Translations under genes and position numbers: made by a program
The notes under the pieces: model-generated
Database searches by the model: none
What the model saw: the letters and a program-made list of their open reading frames with translations, nothing else
Told to the model about the DNA's origin: nothing
In this document: piece by piece, positions 18,526 through 28,990 of the stretch
Position numbering within the stretch: the stretch's first letter is position 1
How the letters are laid out: each line of letters opens with the position of its first letter
NCBI GenBank assembly: GCA_000818945.1
Contig: KN805447.1
Coordinates: 68,479 to 132,478 of the forward strand
Length of the DNA stretch: 64,000 bases
Source of the DNA: Schizochytrium sp. CCTCC M209059
Taxonomy: Eukaryota; Sar; Bigyra; Thraustochytrida; Thraustochytriidae
Direction of reading: 5' to 3'

Positions 18526-21500
18526 TTATCGCCGGGTTTGCTTCAGAAACATGTCAACGAGCTGCGCCGGCGTTGTTGCATCCTCTGGGCGCTTGTCCTC
18601 GCGGACGCGAATAAAACGCGGAAATCGCACGGAGAGGCCACGCGGGTGCACGTCGCCGTTTCCGTCGGGGACAAGGCCACGTGCCGCAGTCGCGTTCTCG
18701 GAAAGCGTAAGTTCGGCGCCTCGTATTTCCCAGACCTGACACGCACGAAACCATGCGCTTGGACGGTGCTCGGCGTCAAAATCAATTGGCTTTTGCTTAA
18801 GCGTGCGTGCCTCGACACCGTCACCGTCTCCATCTTCATGCTCCTCATCGCCAACATCGGCATGTCCTACATTTGTGCCCGGCGGGACACCGGATGCAGC
18901 ATAGAATTCATTTTGCGACGCGTAGAATGCATCCGTGAACCCTGACATGACCTTGCACACTGCCCGAAAGACTTCTTCTTCGGGATCCCAGCAGGCAAGC
19001 AAGAATGGCGACCACCACTTGGCTTTGCGGCCATTCCCATGCCAAGCCCCGATCGGGACGAGGTCAAGAGTGTCAGCAAGGCCCCCACCGACGAGCTGAT
19101 CACTTACGCCCTGGTCCAGAATATAGTCTTGCTTCAACTTGAGCCAAACACTACTGCGGTAATTGGGTTGATACGTCGCGCCTGGATCGTCAAGAAGCTT
19201 GGCCATCAAGCCTTCACAGCTGGCGTGCAAAGCCTGTTGCATGAGCGTTGTCATTGCCTCCACCTCCCGATCGCGATTCTCGGCCCCAACGGGATCAAAG
19301 TCCTGAGAACTGACGAGCCCAAAGCGTCCAGGCAGCGAATCAAAAACGTCCGCGAGTTTGGCCCGACGCTTCCGCAAGGTTTCTTGCAGAAGAGGCTCTC
19401 CATCGTAGGCAATGAGATCAAAAGCAAACACGCAAACGGAGACCTTGGCGTCTATCTCGACGCCCTGTTCATTTTTGCGGGTCCGCGTGCTCAGCGTCTG
19501 AAATGGCAAGATCTTGGGCGTATCCGATGACCGGTCTACGGCAACCACTTCAGCATCAAGGATAAAAGATTTTCCGCTCTTTTCCTTTTGAGCGTCGCGC
19601 ATTATGCCCGCAACTTCAGGAAATCCACTCGTGCAGTCGCGACAGTGCCGACTGTAGATGCGTAGCTCCCCTTGGCTATCTGCATGGACCTGGATGCGTT
19701 GGCCGTCATACTTGTACTCGCAAGTAAAGGCCCCGCGTCCCTCGAAAGCGTCCATGAACTCTTCAACGCCATGACAGACATTGGCGAGCATGGGTCTTAC
19801 AGGGATGCCTGGCGTCATTGTGCAAGCTTCCTCAAGACCTCTGATGCCTCCGCGTAGAAGGCCGCTGACGAAACGAGACATGTCAGGCGCGCAGTTGAAG
19901 GCGGTCCGCGACCTTCCCAGAGCCTCGGCACTGACCTCTTCAGAACGGTCTCGCAGCGAGGCCTCGGCAAAGGCATCGAGAATCGAGGCCTCGCTCGCGC
20001 CGACGCGGAGATTTCGAATGAGCATGCGAACGAGAAAACGGGTCTCTTCACCTACGCATTGTCTGAGAAGCTTCAAGACCCAGTCTGTGCGTCGCTTTTT
20101 CGATCCTGCGCCTGACTCTTTGCTGATTTTATGTAGGGTGTCAAACACGGTGGTCACTGTCAGCGGGGTTGGCTTGCGTCCAAAGAGGGTTCGTTGACTC
20201 GTCTTGCACATGAAGGCCACGTCGCCGAGGTCGCCAGTCTCCTTGTAGAGTTTGCTCATTTCCGCCGAAGTCGTTCCGGTAGCCTTTCGCACGGCATCCG
20301 ACACGATACTTCCCCCCACAGATAGCTCTATTCCCTCATACTCGTTAGCGATGCGCCCCATTGCTAATGAAAGCATTTTGACAAGCGTTTCCGTGTCCTG
20401 TGAGGCCCAGAGACCGCAGCGGAAGGCGTTGACAAGCACAGTGTGCTTCTTGAGTCGTTTGGTCGTCTCTGACGCGAGACGTAACGCTTCCACAAGGACA
20501 CCGAATGGGATCGAGCCTTGACGAGGGCCCGAGGGGGTGAACGAGTCCTCGCTCAAGGTAAGATCAGGCACGCTCACCTCAACCTGAGTCGACAGCTTTG
20601 ACGCATCACTACCAGGGCCGCCAGACTCTCGCAATGTTGCCGAGGAAAAGGAAGACGAAGGACTCGATCCAACCTTGTCCCAGGTCCCCGACGGATTTAC
20701 ATTGTCCGTCTCTGGGGGTCGACTCGACGAGTCGGGAGACACTTTGACATTTGCCAGCCTCGTAGCCTTGCCCTGCGATGCGACTGCGCTTCCCTGCATC
20801 AAAGTGTCGTCCTCTTTGGCTTCCGTGTTCGAAGTCACCATTGAAGTTTTCGTAGACCCTTTATTTCCTGCAAAGTTGAAGCCGAAGAGCGTCCCCTTTG
20901 ACGTAATTGGTGGCTTGGCCTTCTTCTTCTGAGGAGGCGACTGCGTCTTGCGAGATTTTCGATCAGCTGTCTGGCCCTCTCGTTGCTTCTTGGCGGCATG
21001 CGCGGTGATAGGATTCAGTGTTCCGCACATTTCACATGCTGATCTTGCATTATCTGCGTTGAGAAAGGTACATGCCGGGCAGCTCCATGCTGAGGAGTGT
21101 TGTTGCTGCACTTCTGAAACAAGTCGCTCTTTTTTCTTTGGCTTGGGTGGAGGCTGTCGTATCGATTCTTCGACAATGACCACCTCTTCTTCATCATCCT
21201 CGTCTGTCTGCTGACGAGATTCTCGTGAGTCGCTGCCCAATGAAGAAACGTCTTTTGGGGTCTTGATACAAGTTTCCGCGCTTCTTTCACCTGGTGTGCT
21301 TTCGCTTGACTTGGCCCGGCCAAAAGCAGCAAAAAATTTGCGTTTGGCCTTGCTGGAGTCGATCTGATGACGGAATAAATGAACGATTTTGCGGCGGTGC
21401 TCCGGGTTCGAAAACACCGTCGGCGATATTCGTCTTGGTTTAAGAAAGCCGACGAACTCGGTGAGCTCCGGAAAATTGGAGTGTTCTGAGTAGGGAATCA

Positions 21501-22782
21501 GATTCACTACAAAGTTCCCTTCGTCGTTAACGCGCGAGCGATTGAGTTTGTTCCAGTTCGAGGATTCTGCCCATCCCGTGGGAATAAAAGCAATAACCCT
21601 GTCAAAGCGAAAGCCCGTCTCGACGCGGATCTTATCAATGTAGGCCTGCACCGCGTTGAAGTTTGGCTGAAAGTAAGGCCACACGTCGCCGGCCGCACCC
21701 ATTCGACACATGTGCACTTGCGCTGTGCGATCATCGGTTAGCAAGTCTGCTCGTGCAGGCGGAAGCTTGAGACAGCTCATGACCGTGCGCTTTCTCTCTG
21801 ATGCATAGACGCCTTTTGCTCCAATTGCCTCTGCAATACCAAAGACGATGCGCTCCTTCCCAATGGTATACGCGGAGACCATGACCAGGGTGTTTGCGTC
21901 TCGATCAGCTTCGACAAAATCTTTGGCTTCGGAAGCAGCTTTGGCGATGGACTCTTGCTGAGTGGGAAATACATGCTTTGGATTTGCATACGTCGAGTCG
22001 AGAAAGATCGTGTCGAGCTTGTTGCGCACATTCAGAAGAGCTGGAAAGTCTTGCATGCGTGGTGCGTAGCGCATGTCTCCGCAATGCAGGAAAAGCTCTT
22101 GATCGGCATGTCGGCGCACAAGAAGCATTGCAGACCCAGGGGCATGATTGGCATCAATGAACGTTACGGAAAAGCCATCAAATTCCACTTCGATATCAAA
22201 CGGATGCGCTTGAACGAGACTTGGATTTACCCCCATGACGCGGACGAGCAAGTCCGCAGTAATCTCTGTACAGTGCACGATGCTTGTACTCCATTGGTCC
22301 GACAGACCGGAATAGCTGAGCCAAGGAGTAGAGGAGAAGACGAGATAGAATGGAAGGCGAAAGCGTCAACGTTAGTAAAAGAGATTCCAGTAAGAACGAA
22401 GCAGGCATGGAGACTGAAGCAAGACCAACTTTGCCGCTCCCGTGGGTATTCGATGCGAATTGAGCCGGAGGAGGAAGATCCCGAAAACGTACTGGTCACC
22501 GTGAAAGTGCGATAGAAAGCGCACAAAGGGCAGGGCCTCGAGACCGCCGCCATCGTCGTCTGCGTCTTTAAAGGTCTTTACGTCTTTTCCTCTGCTGCGT
22601 CTCGCCGGCTCAGGGTCGGCGCTCAAAGTTCGTGCAGCTCGTGTTCCCTCAATAGCCGCGCGCGCTGCCGCCGTGCGCGGGACAAGCTGCAGGATGTCGC
22701 CTCGCACCGCCGCCAGCGACCTAAAGTAGTCCACGAGGCACCACGTCCCCGGCACTACGTGGGCATCTCCCGCGCCGTTCAT
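18526..22782 (-). CDS. LIG6: DNA ligase VI-like fusion: SNM1/beta-CASP nuclease, RanBP2 zinc finger, ATP-dependent DNA ligase (1359 aa, two exons)
   Basis: Exon 1 is 22782-22493 and exon 2 is 22315-18526. The N-terminal part is an SNM1-type metallo-beta-lactamase/beta-CASP/DRMBL nuclease: VVPGTWCLVDYFRS, the HxHxDH motif formed across the splice (HFHGDHYSGL), ANHAPGSAML, HCGDMRY, and the DRMBL end with PYSEHSNF. A RanBP2-type zinc finger (WSCPACTF...ACEMCGTLNP, nt ~21010-21090) follows in a Ser/Lys-rich linker. The C-terminal half is a DNA ligase I-type enzyme: adenylated Lys in KYDGQR (nt ~19702-19720), SGFPEV, LDAEVVA, EGLMAK, WLKLKQDY. The same nuclease-ligase architecture is known from plant LIG6, linked to double-strand break repair and seed longevity. 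Here it probably cleans and seals broken or cross-linked ends in the nucleus. Confidence 0.92.
22316..22492 (-). other. Intron (177 bp) inside the nuclease HxHxDH motif of the ligase fusion gene
   Basis: On the minus strand the intron begins GTACGT (22492-22487) and ends CTCAG (22320-22316). Splicing joins CA to C, turning an intronic-read CAG (Gln) into CAC (His) and completing the metal-binding motif; the following residues YSGLSDQWS fit SNM1 proteins. Frame is kept on both sides. Confidence 0.88.
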
Positions 22783-23401
22783 GCTGGCCTGCCCTGTCTG
22801 CGCGCCTCGCTCCAGCGGAGTACACGAGCGCACGAGCGCGAGAGAGTTGCCTCGGTGGGCCTCGCGACGAGTCTTGCATTTGCTCTCTCTTACCGCCTCC
22901 TCTTTGCCTCGGAGCTTCGCAGTTCTTTACGGGGACCCCCGTCCCCGAACACACCTTTCGCACACCATCCCCACGGGCACAGCAGTCCCCGATACGTCGC
23001 ACACCTTGGCGCACACCTCCACTTCGCGCACCCCCCTTTCCCCCCACGCTCATCTTCCCTCCGTTCCCCACTTCTTTCCCGCGTCCCGACCCCTTCGGCT
23101 AGGGTTAGGGTATTACGCCCGCACAGGACCCTGTGCAGTTTATAGTAGTAGAACATGGAGCCTTGCACGGGTCCGGTGAAGGGGGCGGGGCTGGCGAGGG
23201 GAAAGAACGCGGAGGGAGAACGGGCCCGTGGAGGGAGCAGGGGAGTGGGTGGCGGCAGGGCGGGAAAAGAACGGGGAGAAATCAGGGGCGCCGAGCGAGG
23301 CGAGGCGAGGCAAGGCAGTCTCGCAAGCAGTTTGGGTTGGCGCGCGTGCGAGGAGCAGCGGAGGACCCGGAGCGAGGAGCGAGCGCAAGCGAGCGAGCAA
23401 G
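22783..23401. promoter_or_regulatory. Divergent promoter region between the ligase fusion and RPS26, with a telomere-repeat-like box
   Basis: GC-rich 620-base region between divergent starts. At 23100-23111 it contains TAGGGTTAGGGT, i.e. two telomere-type units (reverse complement ACCCTAACCCTA), resembling the telo-box found in front of plant ribosomal protein genes. A near-perfect 16-bp palindrome (7-bp arms, 2-bp centre) lies at 23121-23136. No other gene is visible. Confidence 0.4.
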
Positions 23402-24204
23402 ATGGTGCTCAAGCGGAGAAACCATGGCCGCAACCGCAAGGGCCGCGGCTCCCAGGGCGTCTCGGTCGTCTGCGATGGCTGCGGCGGCCGCCCCCCCAAG
23501 GACAAGGCCGTCAAGCGGTTCCAGGTCCGCAACATGGTGGACAGCAGCTCCATGCGTGATATCCGTGAGGCATCTGGTAAGTGATTCGTCCTTTTCTTAA
23601 TCATCATCGTCGTCTTTGTCATTGGGATCGTCATTATATCTGGCCATGTCGTCGTCGTCGTCGTCTCGTCTCGTCTCGTTTCGTGGTGGCCGACTCGTTC
23701 GTCGTCAATATTTACTGTGCTGCCGTTGCTGTAGCTGCTTTTTCTTGATGAAGACGTTCTCCGTCTACGCCTCTGCATCTGTTCGAGCCTTTTTCACTCT
23801 CCCCGCGTTCATCTCCCATTTTCGTGGCTTCAAGCCGAAGGACAGAACGCGGGGAGAGTGAGCGGTTGCGGTGCATGGAGAGTGTCTATGTTGAAAGGGA
23901 GATAGACTCGTGAATTGAACGAACGAACGAACAAACGAGCAAACGACAGACATCGATTTCCGCATGGATGAATGGATAAAAACAACATGCAAAGATGCAT
24001 GCGCGCATCAGAGTGACTGACTTTTACCCATTATTCTTTTGCTTTTGCCTTACAGCGTACGAGAACTACCAGGTCCCGAAGATGTACCTGAAGATGCAGT
24101 ACTGTGTCGGCTGCGCCGTCCACCGCCGCGTCGTGCGTGGCCGCGCCCGCGAGGCGCGCAAGATCCGCGACCCGCCCCCCCGCCGCCCCTTTGCCCGCAA
24201 GTAA
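23402..24204 (+). CDS. RPS26: Cytosolic 40S ribosomal protein S26 (107 aa, two exons)
   Basis: Exon 1 (23402-23576) encodes MVLKRRNHGRNRKGRGS...CDGCGG..PKDKAVKRFQVRNMVDSSSMRDIREAS; exon 2 (24056-24204) encodes AYENYQVPKMY...QYCVGCAVH..VVRGRAREARKIRDPPPR. This matches eS26 along its length, including the two CxxC pairs that bind zinc and the basic C-terminus. eS26 sits at the mRNA exit channel of the small subunit. Length is close to the ~115 of animals. It is the clearest marker that this is eukaryotic nuclear DNA. Confidence 0.97.
23577..24055 (+). other. Intron (479 bp) of RPS26
   Basis: Starts GTAAGT and ends CTTACAG. Phase 1; splicing makes the codon GCG (Ala). It contains a long perfect hairpin at 23794-23861, listed separately. 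Confidence 0.93.
23794..23861 (+). other. Perfect 17-bp inverted repeat (hairpin) in the RPS26 intron
   Basis: Left arm 23794-23810 (TCACTCTCCCCGCGTTC) is the exact reverse complement of right arm 23845-23861. The 34-base loop contains a second small stem (GGCTT/AAGCC near 23826-23836). The predicted RNA stem is long and GC-rich. Confidence 0.8.
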
Positions 24205-25277
24205 ACACATTAAGCGCTTGTGGAGTTATTCGATTCGCTCACTTTGTTTCTCCTGTTGTTTTGCTTCTCGCGTGACCTGAGGTCACCCACGTCCACGCAT
24301 GCTTGAATAAAACTCGATTGGAGGTTCAAACAAAGTGGCAAGGCCTGACGCATAGTATGTGTGAAAGGGCCTTGTTTACTCCTGCCTCGAGGCGGCTGAC
24401 GTTCGCAAATCCTGTATAGGCTCACGTACACGAACGAGAACGAATCAATCTTGCTCGAATCCTGTTCCTCCCTTTCCCCTTGTCTTGTATGCCTTTTCCC
24501 TTTTTCTTTTTTTTTTTTGTAATAAAAATGTCGTGGAAAGACTTGCGGTAGCCTAATGCCAACCTTTGCACGTGCCCAGGCACACGTTGAGCCACTCTCA
24601 TTGCCAGAGTCAGCTTGCTCTCACGCTCGTCCGGCGCAGCTCATAGATGCAGAACAGGAGGGGTCGTAGTGGGCAATTTTTCTGGATGTGATGGATGCTA
24701 GACGACAGTGTTGGCTACAGTCCGGCCATCCTTTTTACTCATGTCATCATGGCGACTTTCGCACAGATTCACACATCATGCGCGCATGGTGGCTGACCGA
24801 CGCATTTTCTTTCCGAACCTTTGTTCTATATTTCCTGCTCCTGCGTCCTGACGACCACGTTATAAAGTGCCGCGCTCTGCAGTGCAATGCGTATGCTCTC
24901 TGCAGCTGCAGATGGCCGCTTCCTCCTCCTGATTTCTGGGTCGTTGATCTGCCAACAACGCTCTTCGAGCTTGCTCTTTTTCTCCCCCTTCATGACCGAC
25001 GAACGGGCGGGCCATTGTCATGCCGTCGACCAAGTGGTTGCTCGCAGTCACCACTTCCATGCACACAAACATACCTACAACCGTATCACGATCGAAACTT
25101 TTCATTAGTTCTGGGGTTTATCACTTTTCATTTTTCCTTCGGTCGATTTTGGCAGCCTTCCAGCCGCTTGGACAATGGCCTCCTTCTCGTTGCTTTTTCG
25201 GAGTCGGCGTGGTCTTTTCGCTTGCTACCATGCATAATGCACATGTGAGCATCCATTTATCTTGTACGAGACACAGA
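24205..25277. other. Intergenic region between RPS26 and the channel gene
   Basis: About 1.07 kb holding the 3' UTRs of two convergent genes. A perfect 15-bp palindrome occurs at 24272-24286 (GTGACCT-G-AGGTCAC) and a T-rich run near 24504-24520. The 186-residue open frame at 24688-25248 lacks family features and I do not regard it as a gene. Confidence 0.4.
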
Positions 25278-27771
25278 TTATGCCAACTTAAATTGGCTTT
25301 CTTCCACCTCCACAGCATCAGATGGAGTGACGCGGCTAGAACCGCACGGCCATTTTCTTTCCCTCAAAGGTCCATCTTTTCCGATCCAGTCAAGACCGAG
25401 ATACGCGCGAAATGGTTCGCAGCTCTGACAGAGCATACACCAACCATTTTTTCCATTCGTAGACACCCATTCGCTGAGTTCCTCCTTTTCTTGGCGCCGA
25501 TATATCGCCATGTACTGCATGTAGCACCAACGTGCTTCTGCCGTTGCCTTTACATCCTCGTACGCCTCACTCATTACCGCAATGAGCAGATTGAGAAGGA
25601 GAATCACCAAAAGTACGGCTGCCAGCATCGCCATGCCCGTACCGATAACCTGGTCCATCTCGTATTTGCCGTCAAAGTCCAACTCGCCGAGGGCTCCTCG
25701 CAATGTGAAGACAAGCGCCTTCGTGACTGAGTTGACAGGCGCATACTTGAGCCCGAAAACTACATAGTCGAAGATTCCAAAGGCCAATACGAAGACGGCC
25801 AAGATTGCGAGAAAGCTCATCAGCCTAGCAAGCATGGCAATGATGATCATGACTGGAATCGCAAAGGTTGCGGCCACCCGCAAGTATTCGAGGGTCTTGA
25901 GATAGCAGAGAAAGACGTCGCCCCCGAGCAGGTATTGCCGAACCGTCGAAAGCCACATCAGATCCGATACGTCAATATAAACATCACGCTCTGCGTTCTC
26001 CAGCCAGTCCGAGCTCCTTTGGGCAGTACCATGGACGAGCTTTATATGTGTAGCAACCAGCCCAAAGAAGAGAAAGATGATGCCAAGGTCCAAGTAATTG
26101 AACGGATCCGACCAATACGCGGGCAAATCATCCACGACCAGTGCGCATGTTTTTACGATCCTATCAACTTGAATGCTTTGCCATACCTTTTGGGCGCCAG
26201 AGATCCAGCTACGAAGGCGAGAGGAATATCGTTGACACTTCCATCGCTCACTTCGTCGAGGTCTCTTGGCATCCGATGAGGGGTCTTTCGTTGAACCATA
26301 TTTGCGCAGTTCCGCCAAGGCGGCTCTGGGTTTTGCTTCGATTGCGTCTTCGGGTATATTCTGCTTCGGTCTTGCCCCGAGACTTTTCTGTTCTGAATTA
26401 AAGACCAATACAGAGTACGTACAGCGCCCATCGCATTCGTTGACAGAAACGATACAGCCGATACTTTCTATTCCGCCAGGTCCTTTGCTTTGTACAGACT
26501 CTCCAACACTGAAGCAATTCGATTCAGACTTGGTTTCCCAGGTCTTAATCAACTTGAGATCCTCAGGTACAAAGCTTCTCGAATCCTTTACCGAGACGAT
26601 GGACCGAGACCTTCCTTTTGTTTTGAACACCTGGCAAATCCACCACTGTTGCTCCTCTGGATCCAGGACCACAACAAAATCTAATTCTTCGAGGTCCAGC
26701 TTGAGACCATCGACATTGCCGTTACTCCCTGCTTGCTCACTTGCACTATCAGTTTCAACCTTTTGAGACCTACACGTTGAGACCCACAACCTAGAAATCT
26801 CGCTGAAAAAGTGTCCAAGGAAGAACAGCCCCATGCCCACTTCCATCCACACCTGGTGACGATCCTCGGTCGATTCATAGCTCACGAGCTTGCGGGTCTC
26901 CCAGCGCTGGTTGGCGAAGACTCCTCCCGTTGTTGTGTGCTCCATGAAAACGCGCTCATGCACAAATAACTCGTGAGACCTCGAATACAGCGTGATTTCC
27001 AAAGCTGCTAGCCGAGTACCCATGAAGATGAACTCGCACGCGCGGAGGTTTCGTAGGAGCTGCTGCGTCGCGGTCTTATTCGACAACAAGACGACGCTCG
27101 AGCCACCGCCTTCATAAAAACCGAATTTACCGAAAAAGGGGACTGCCGGGCTATCTTCCCAGCTGATGACATGACTTTCGGCGCCGCTCAGCATGCATGC
27201 ATGTGGGGATCTATCTTCTATCGTTGCATCCAAGGATAAAAAGGTGCCTTGCGAGTACGGCGCATAGCAGAGGGTTGAAACGTCTGAGGCGTTGTGAAAG
27301 TCGTTGATTAAGGCGCGCATGTCCATGATGTCAAAGCATGACTTAGGTACGTGAATGGCTTCGTGCAGCGCTACGAGGTCTTCGAGATTTTCCTTCAGTG
27401 ATTCTATGAAGGTCTGTAATTCGTTATCCAGGTCTGGCATGGCTGGCTGAGTCGCGTGGTCTGCTTGGTTTGAAGTCCTACACTGTTCGTTTACGAATTC
27501 TTTAGCCAGAACTGACTCTGTTTCTTGTGTCCTGCGTTTGGGGTTTGGAAGGAGGACAGCGAGGGGCAGTCTTGCCAGAATTCGCTGAAGTGCTTCCTCG
27601 CGCGTTTCCGGTGATACACCGCTGGCATATTGTACAATCACATCAAGATCATCGAGGAGCTGGACCACGTCTTCCCTGTCGACGCCTCCCATCCCATCGG
27701 ACTCTAGTGCATCAAGGAAGTCGCTTTTGCGCTCTTCGGAAGTGAATTTGATCGTGCCTCCTGTTGACGGT
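25278..27771 (-). CDS. Polycystin/TRP-like cation channel, 3' exon (at least 804 aa)
   Basis: The polycystin (TOP) extracellular domain is recognisable from GTRLAALEITLYSRSHELF to TTTGGVFANQRWE (nt ~26930-27035), followed by a helix (MEVGMGLFFLGHFF). A ~200-residue soluble insert then precedes the remaining channel core: FNYLDLGIIFLFFGLV, an LRVAATFAIPVMIIIAML helix, FLAILAVFVLAFGIFDYVVFG, a pore segment around LRGALGELDF, and LLNLLIAVMSEAYEDV, the TRP/polycystin S6 signature. I see no S1 helix before the TOP domain. The frame is open upstream of ATG 27692 to ~27771, where CTGACCGTCAACAG is a good branch point plus acceptor, so earlier exons exist; their joins are uncertain. Likely a Ca2+-permeable channel of the plasma membrane or a cilium. 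Confidence 0.8.
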
Positions 27772-27832
27772 CAGCAATTCAAGCGCGGCGTCACGTGATG
27801 ACACGTTTGCCATCAACGCTTTGTCTCGCTTT

Positions 27833-28420
27833 TCAAGCTGTGGTTGGACCCGCACAAAGATCTTGCCGAGGCGCTCGAATTTTTTCGAGCGCAGATTTGC
27901 AAACGGAATAGGGACAGTATGCAGAGACATAAATGCCACTGTGCCAGCTTGGAAATGTTTTGTTCTTAATATCTTTCAAATGAACAGCAACTGTATCTAG
28001 GCCGCTGGTGATTCGAAGCCCAGATACCTTTTTAGCTTGAAAGGAAACAATGCCGCCATGATAGTACTTCGATTCTTGCACCGTCTCCTCGCCAACTGTA
28101 TGGAAAAAAGTCGCTTTGAACCTATCGACGTTAGCGTATCCATAAACGTAAACGCGAAGTGAAGTAAGTCCGTCACTGAGATCCTCATCAAGCGAGGATG
28201 AGAATTCGGTCGAAAATCTTCCGGATGCGTCCTTTTCGTCTTTCCTGAGAAAACGACACCTATATGAGGCTCCGTCTGGGTTATAAAGCTCCGCGGCTTC
28301 AACTTCGTCAACCAAAGTTATAATTTTTTCTCCGTCGACGACCACCCTTGTATCTTCACAATTACCATAGTATTGTCCTTGGCTTCGTGATCACCTGAGT
28401 CGGCGCTTGCAATTGAGTCA
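27833..28420 (-). CDS. Probable upstream exon(s), of the channel gene or a separate gene
   Basis: Open on the minus strand from about 28407 (SRSQGQYYGNCEDTRVVVDGEK) down to 27833. The translation is protein-like, rich in beta-type segments (LRVYVYGYANVDRFKATFFH, GGIVSFQAKKVSGLRITSG) and not explained by composition. A possible acceptor (GCCGACTCAG) precedes it at ~28415. It has no ATG in a good position, so it is more likely an internal exon than a whole gene. The donor joining it to the channel exon was not resolved. Function unknown. Confidence 0.45.
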
Positions 28421-28474
28421 CCAATCTCCTCGACGTTCTTTTCGGAATTCTTCCGTTTGGGATTGACCACGTCA

Positions 28475-28990
28475 CTAGGGACTTCGACAGTTTTTCAAGA
28501 ATCCCTCTTCACTGTTGTCTTCAAATACATCTTTCTCCGACCTGAAAGAGTAGCTTTTCTCGCGAACTTGAAGCGTACACTTTATTCCGTCTGCATGTGA
28601 AAGTAATTGGTGGAGTTCGCCTCCTGAGTCTATCGTATTTAGACTAACAGCGTCTCGAAGCTTCTCGAAATTATTGGCCACCTGCAACGAGTCATCCTCC
28701 GGGGTTTCTGCTTCCTAGGTTCCAGACGGCTGAGAAAAGGATGACATCGTTGTCACATTCGTCTCGCGACGAGTGATCACCTGCGACGAGTCATCCTCCG
28801 GGGTTCCTGATTGCCAGGTTCCAGACGGCTGAGAAAAGGATGACATCTTTGTCTCATTCGATACCTTTCTCAGTGCGTCCCTTCTCCTGCCTTTAAAATC
28901 GCCTCGTTGTTGCTTTGCGTGATTGGAGGTTTGCTGAGCAAAGAAATCTCCTCCTCGTTCTTTTTGTAACTTCTGTACGAGAAGTGGCAA
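28475..28990 (-). pseudogene. Open frame with 33-residue tandem repeat and an in-frame TAG, possibly a 5' exon set or decayed gene
   Basis: One minus-strand frame runs from ATG 28990 to a stop at 28475-28477, interrupted only by a TAG at 28715-28717. The interrupted part contains two 99-bp repeats encoding KMSSFSQPSGTW...TPEDDSSQV. In the intact copy the interrupted codon is TGG (Trp). Downstream the frame reads EAETPEDDSLQVANNFEKLRDAV and remains protein-like. Either the gene is broken, or the TAG is removed as part of an intron (AG of CCTAG as an acceptor), or the repeat is newly duplicated. No known domain. Confidence 0.4.
28681..28861. repeat. Two tandem 99-bp direct repeats
   Basis: Copy 1 starts at 28681 (CCTGCAACGAGTCATCC) and copy 2 at 28780 (CCTGCGACGAGTCATCC); about 80 bases of each are nearly identical. 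The unit equals 33 codons, so it keeps the frame of the surrounding minus-strand open frame. Confidence 0.85.

Noticed and set aside
23100..23111. Interstitial telomere or chromosome end
   Set aside because: Only two TTAGGG-type units; genes continue on both sides. Kept as a possible promoter box only.
24272..24286. 15-bp palindrome resembling an inverted hormone-receptor half-site pair
   Set aside because: It lies in a 3' flank and nuclear receptors are not expected here; a single palindrome of this size can arise by chance.
24688..25248. 186-residue open frame between RPS26 and the channel gene
   Set aside because: No domain, no periodicity and overlapping frames on both strands; probably chance.
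25278..28990. A single fully spliced channel gene model down from 28990
   Set aside because: I could not find donor and acceptor pairs that keep frame between the three open segments, so they are reported separately.
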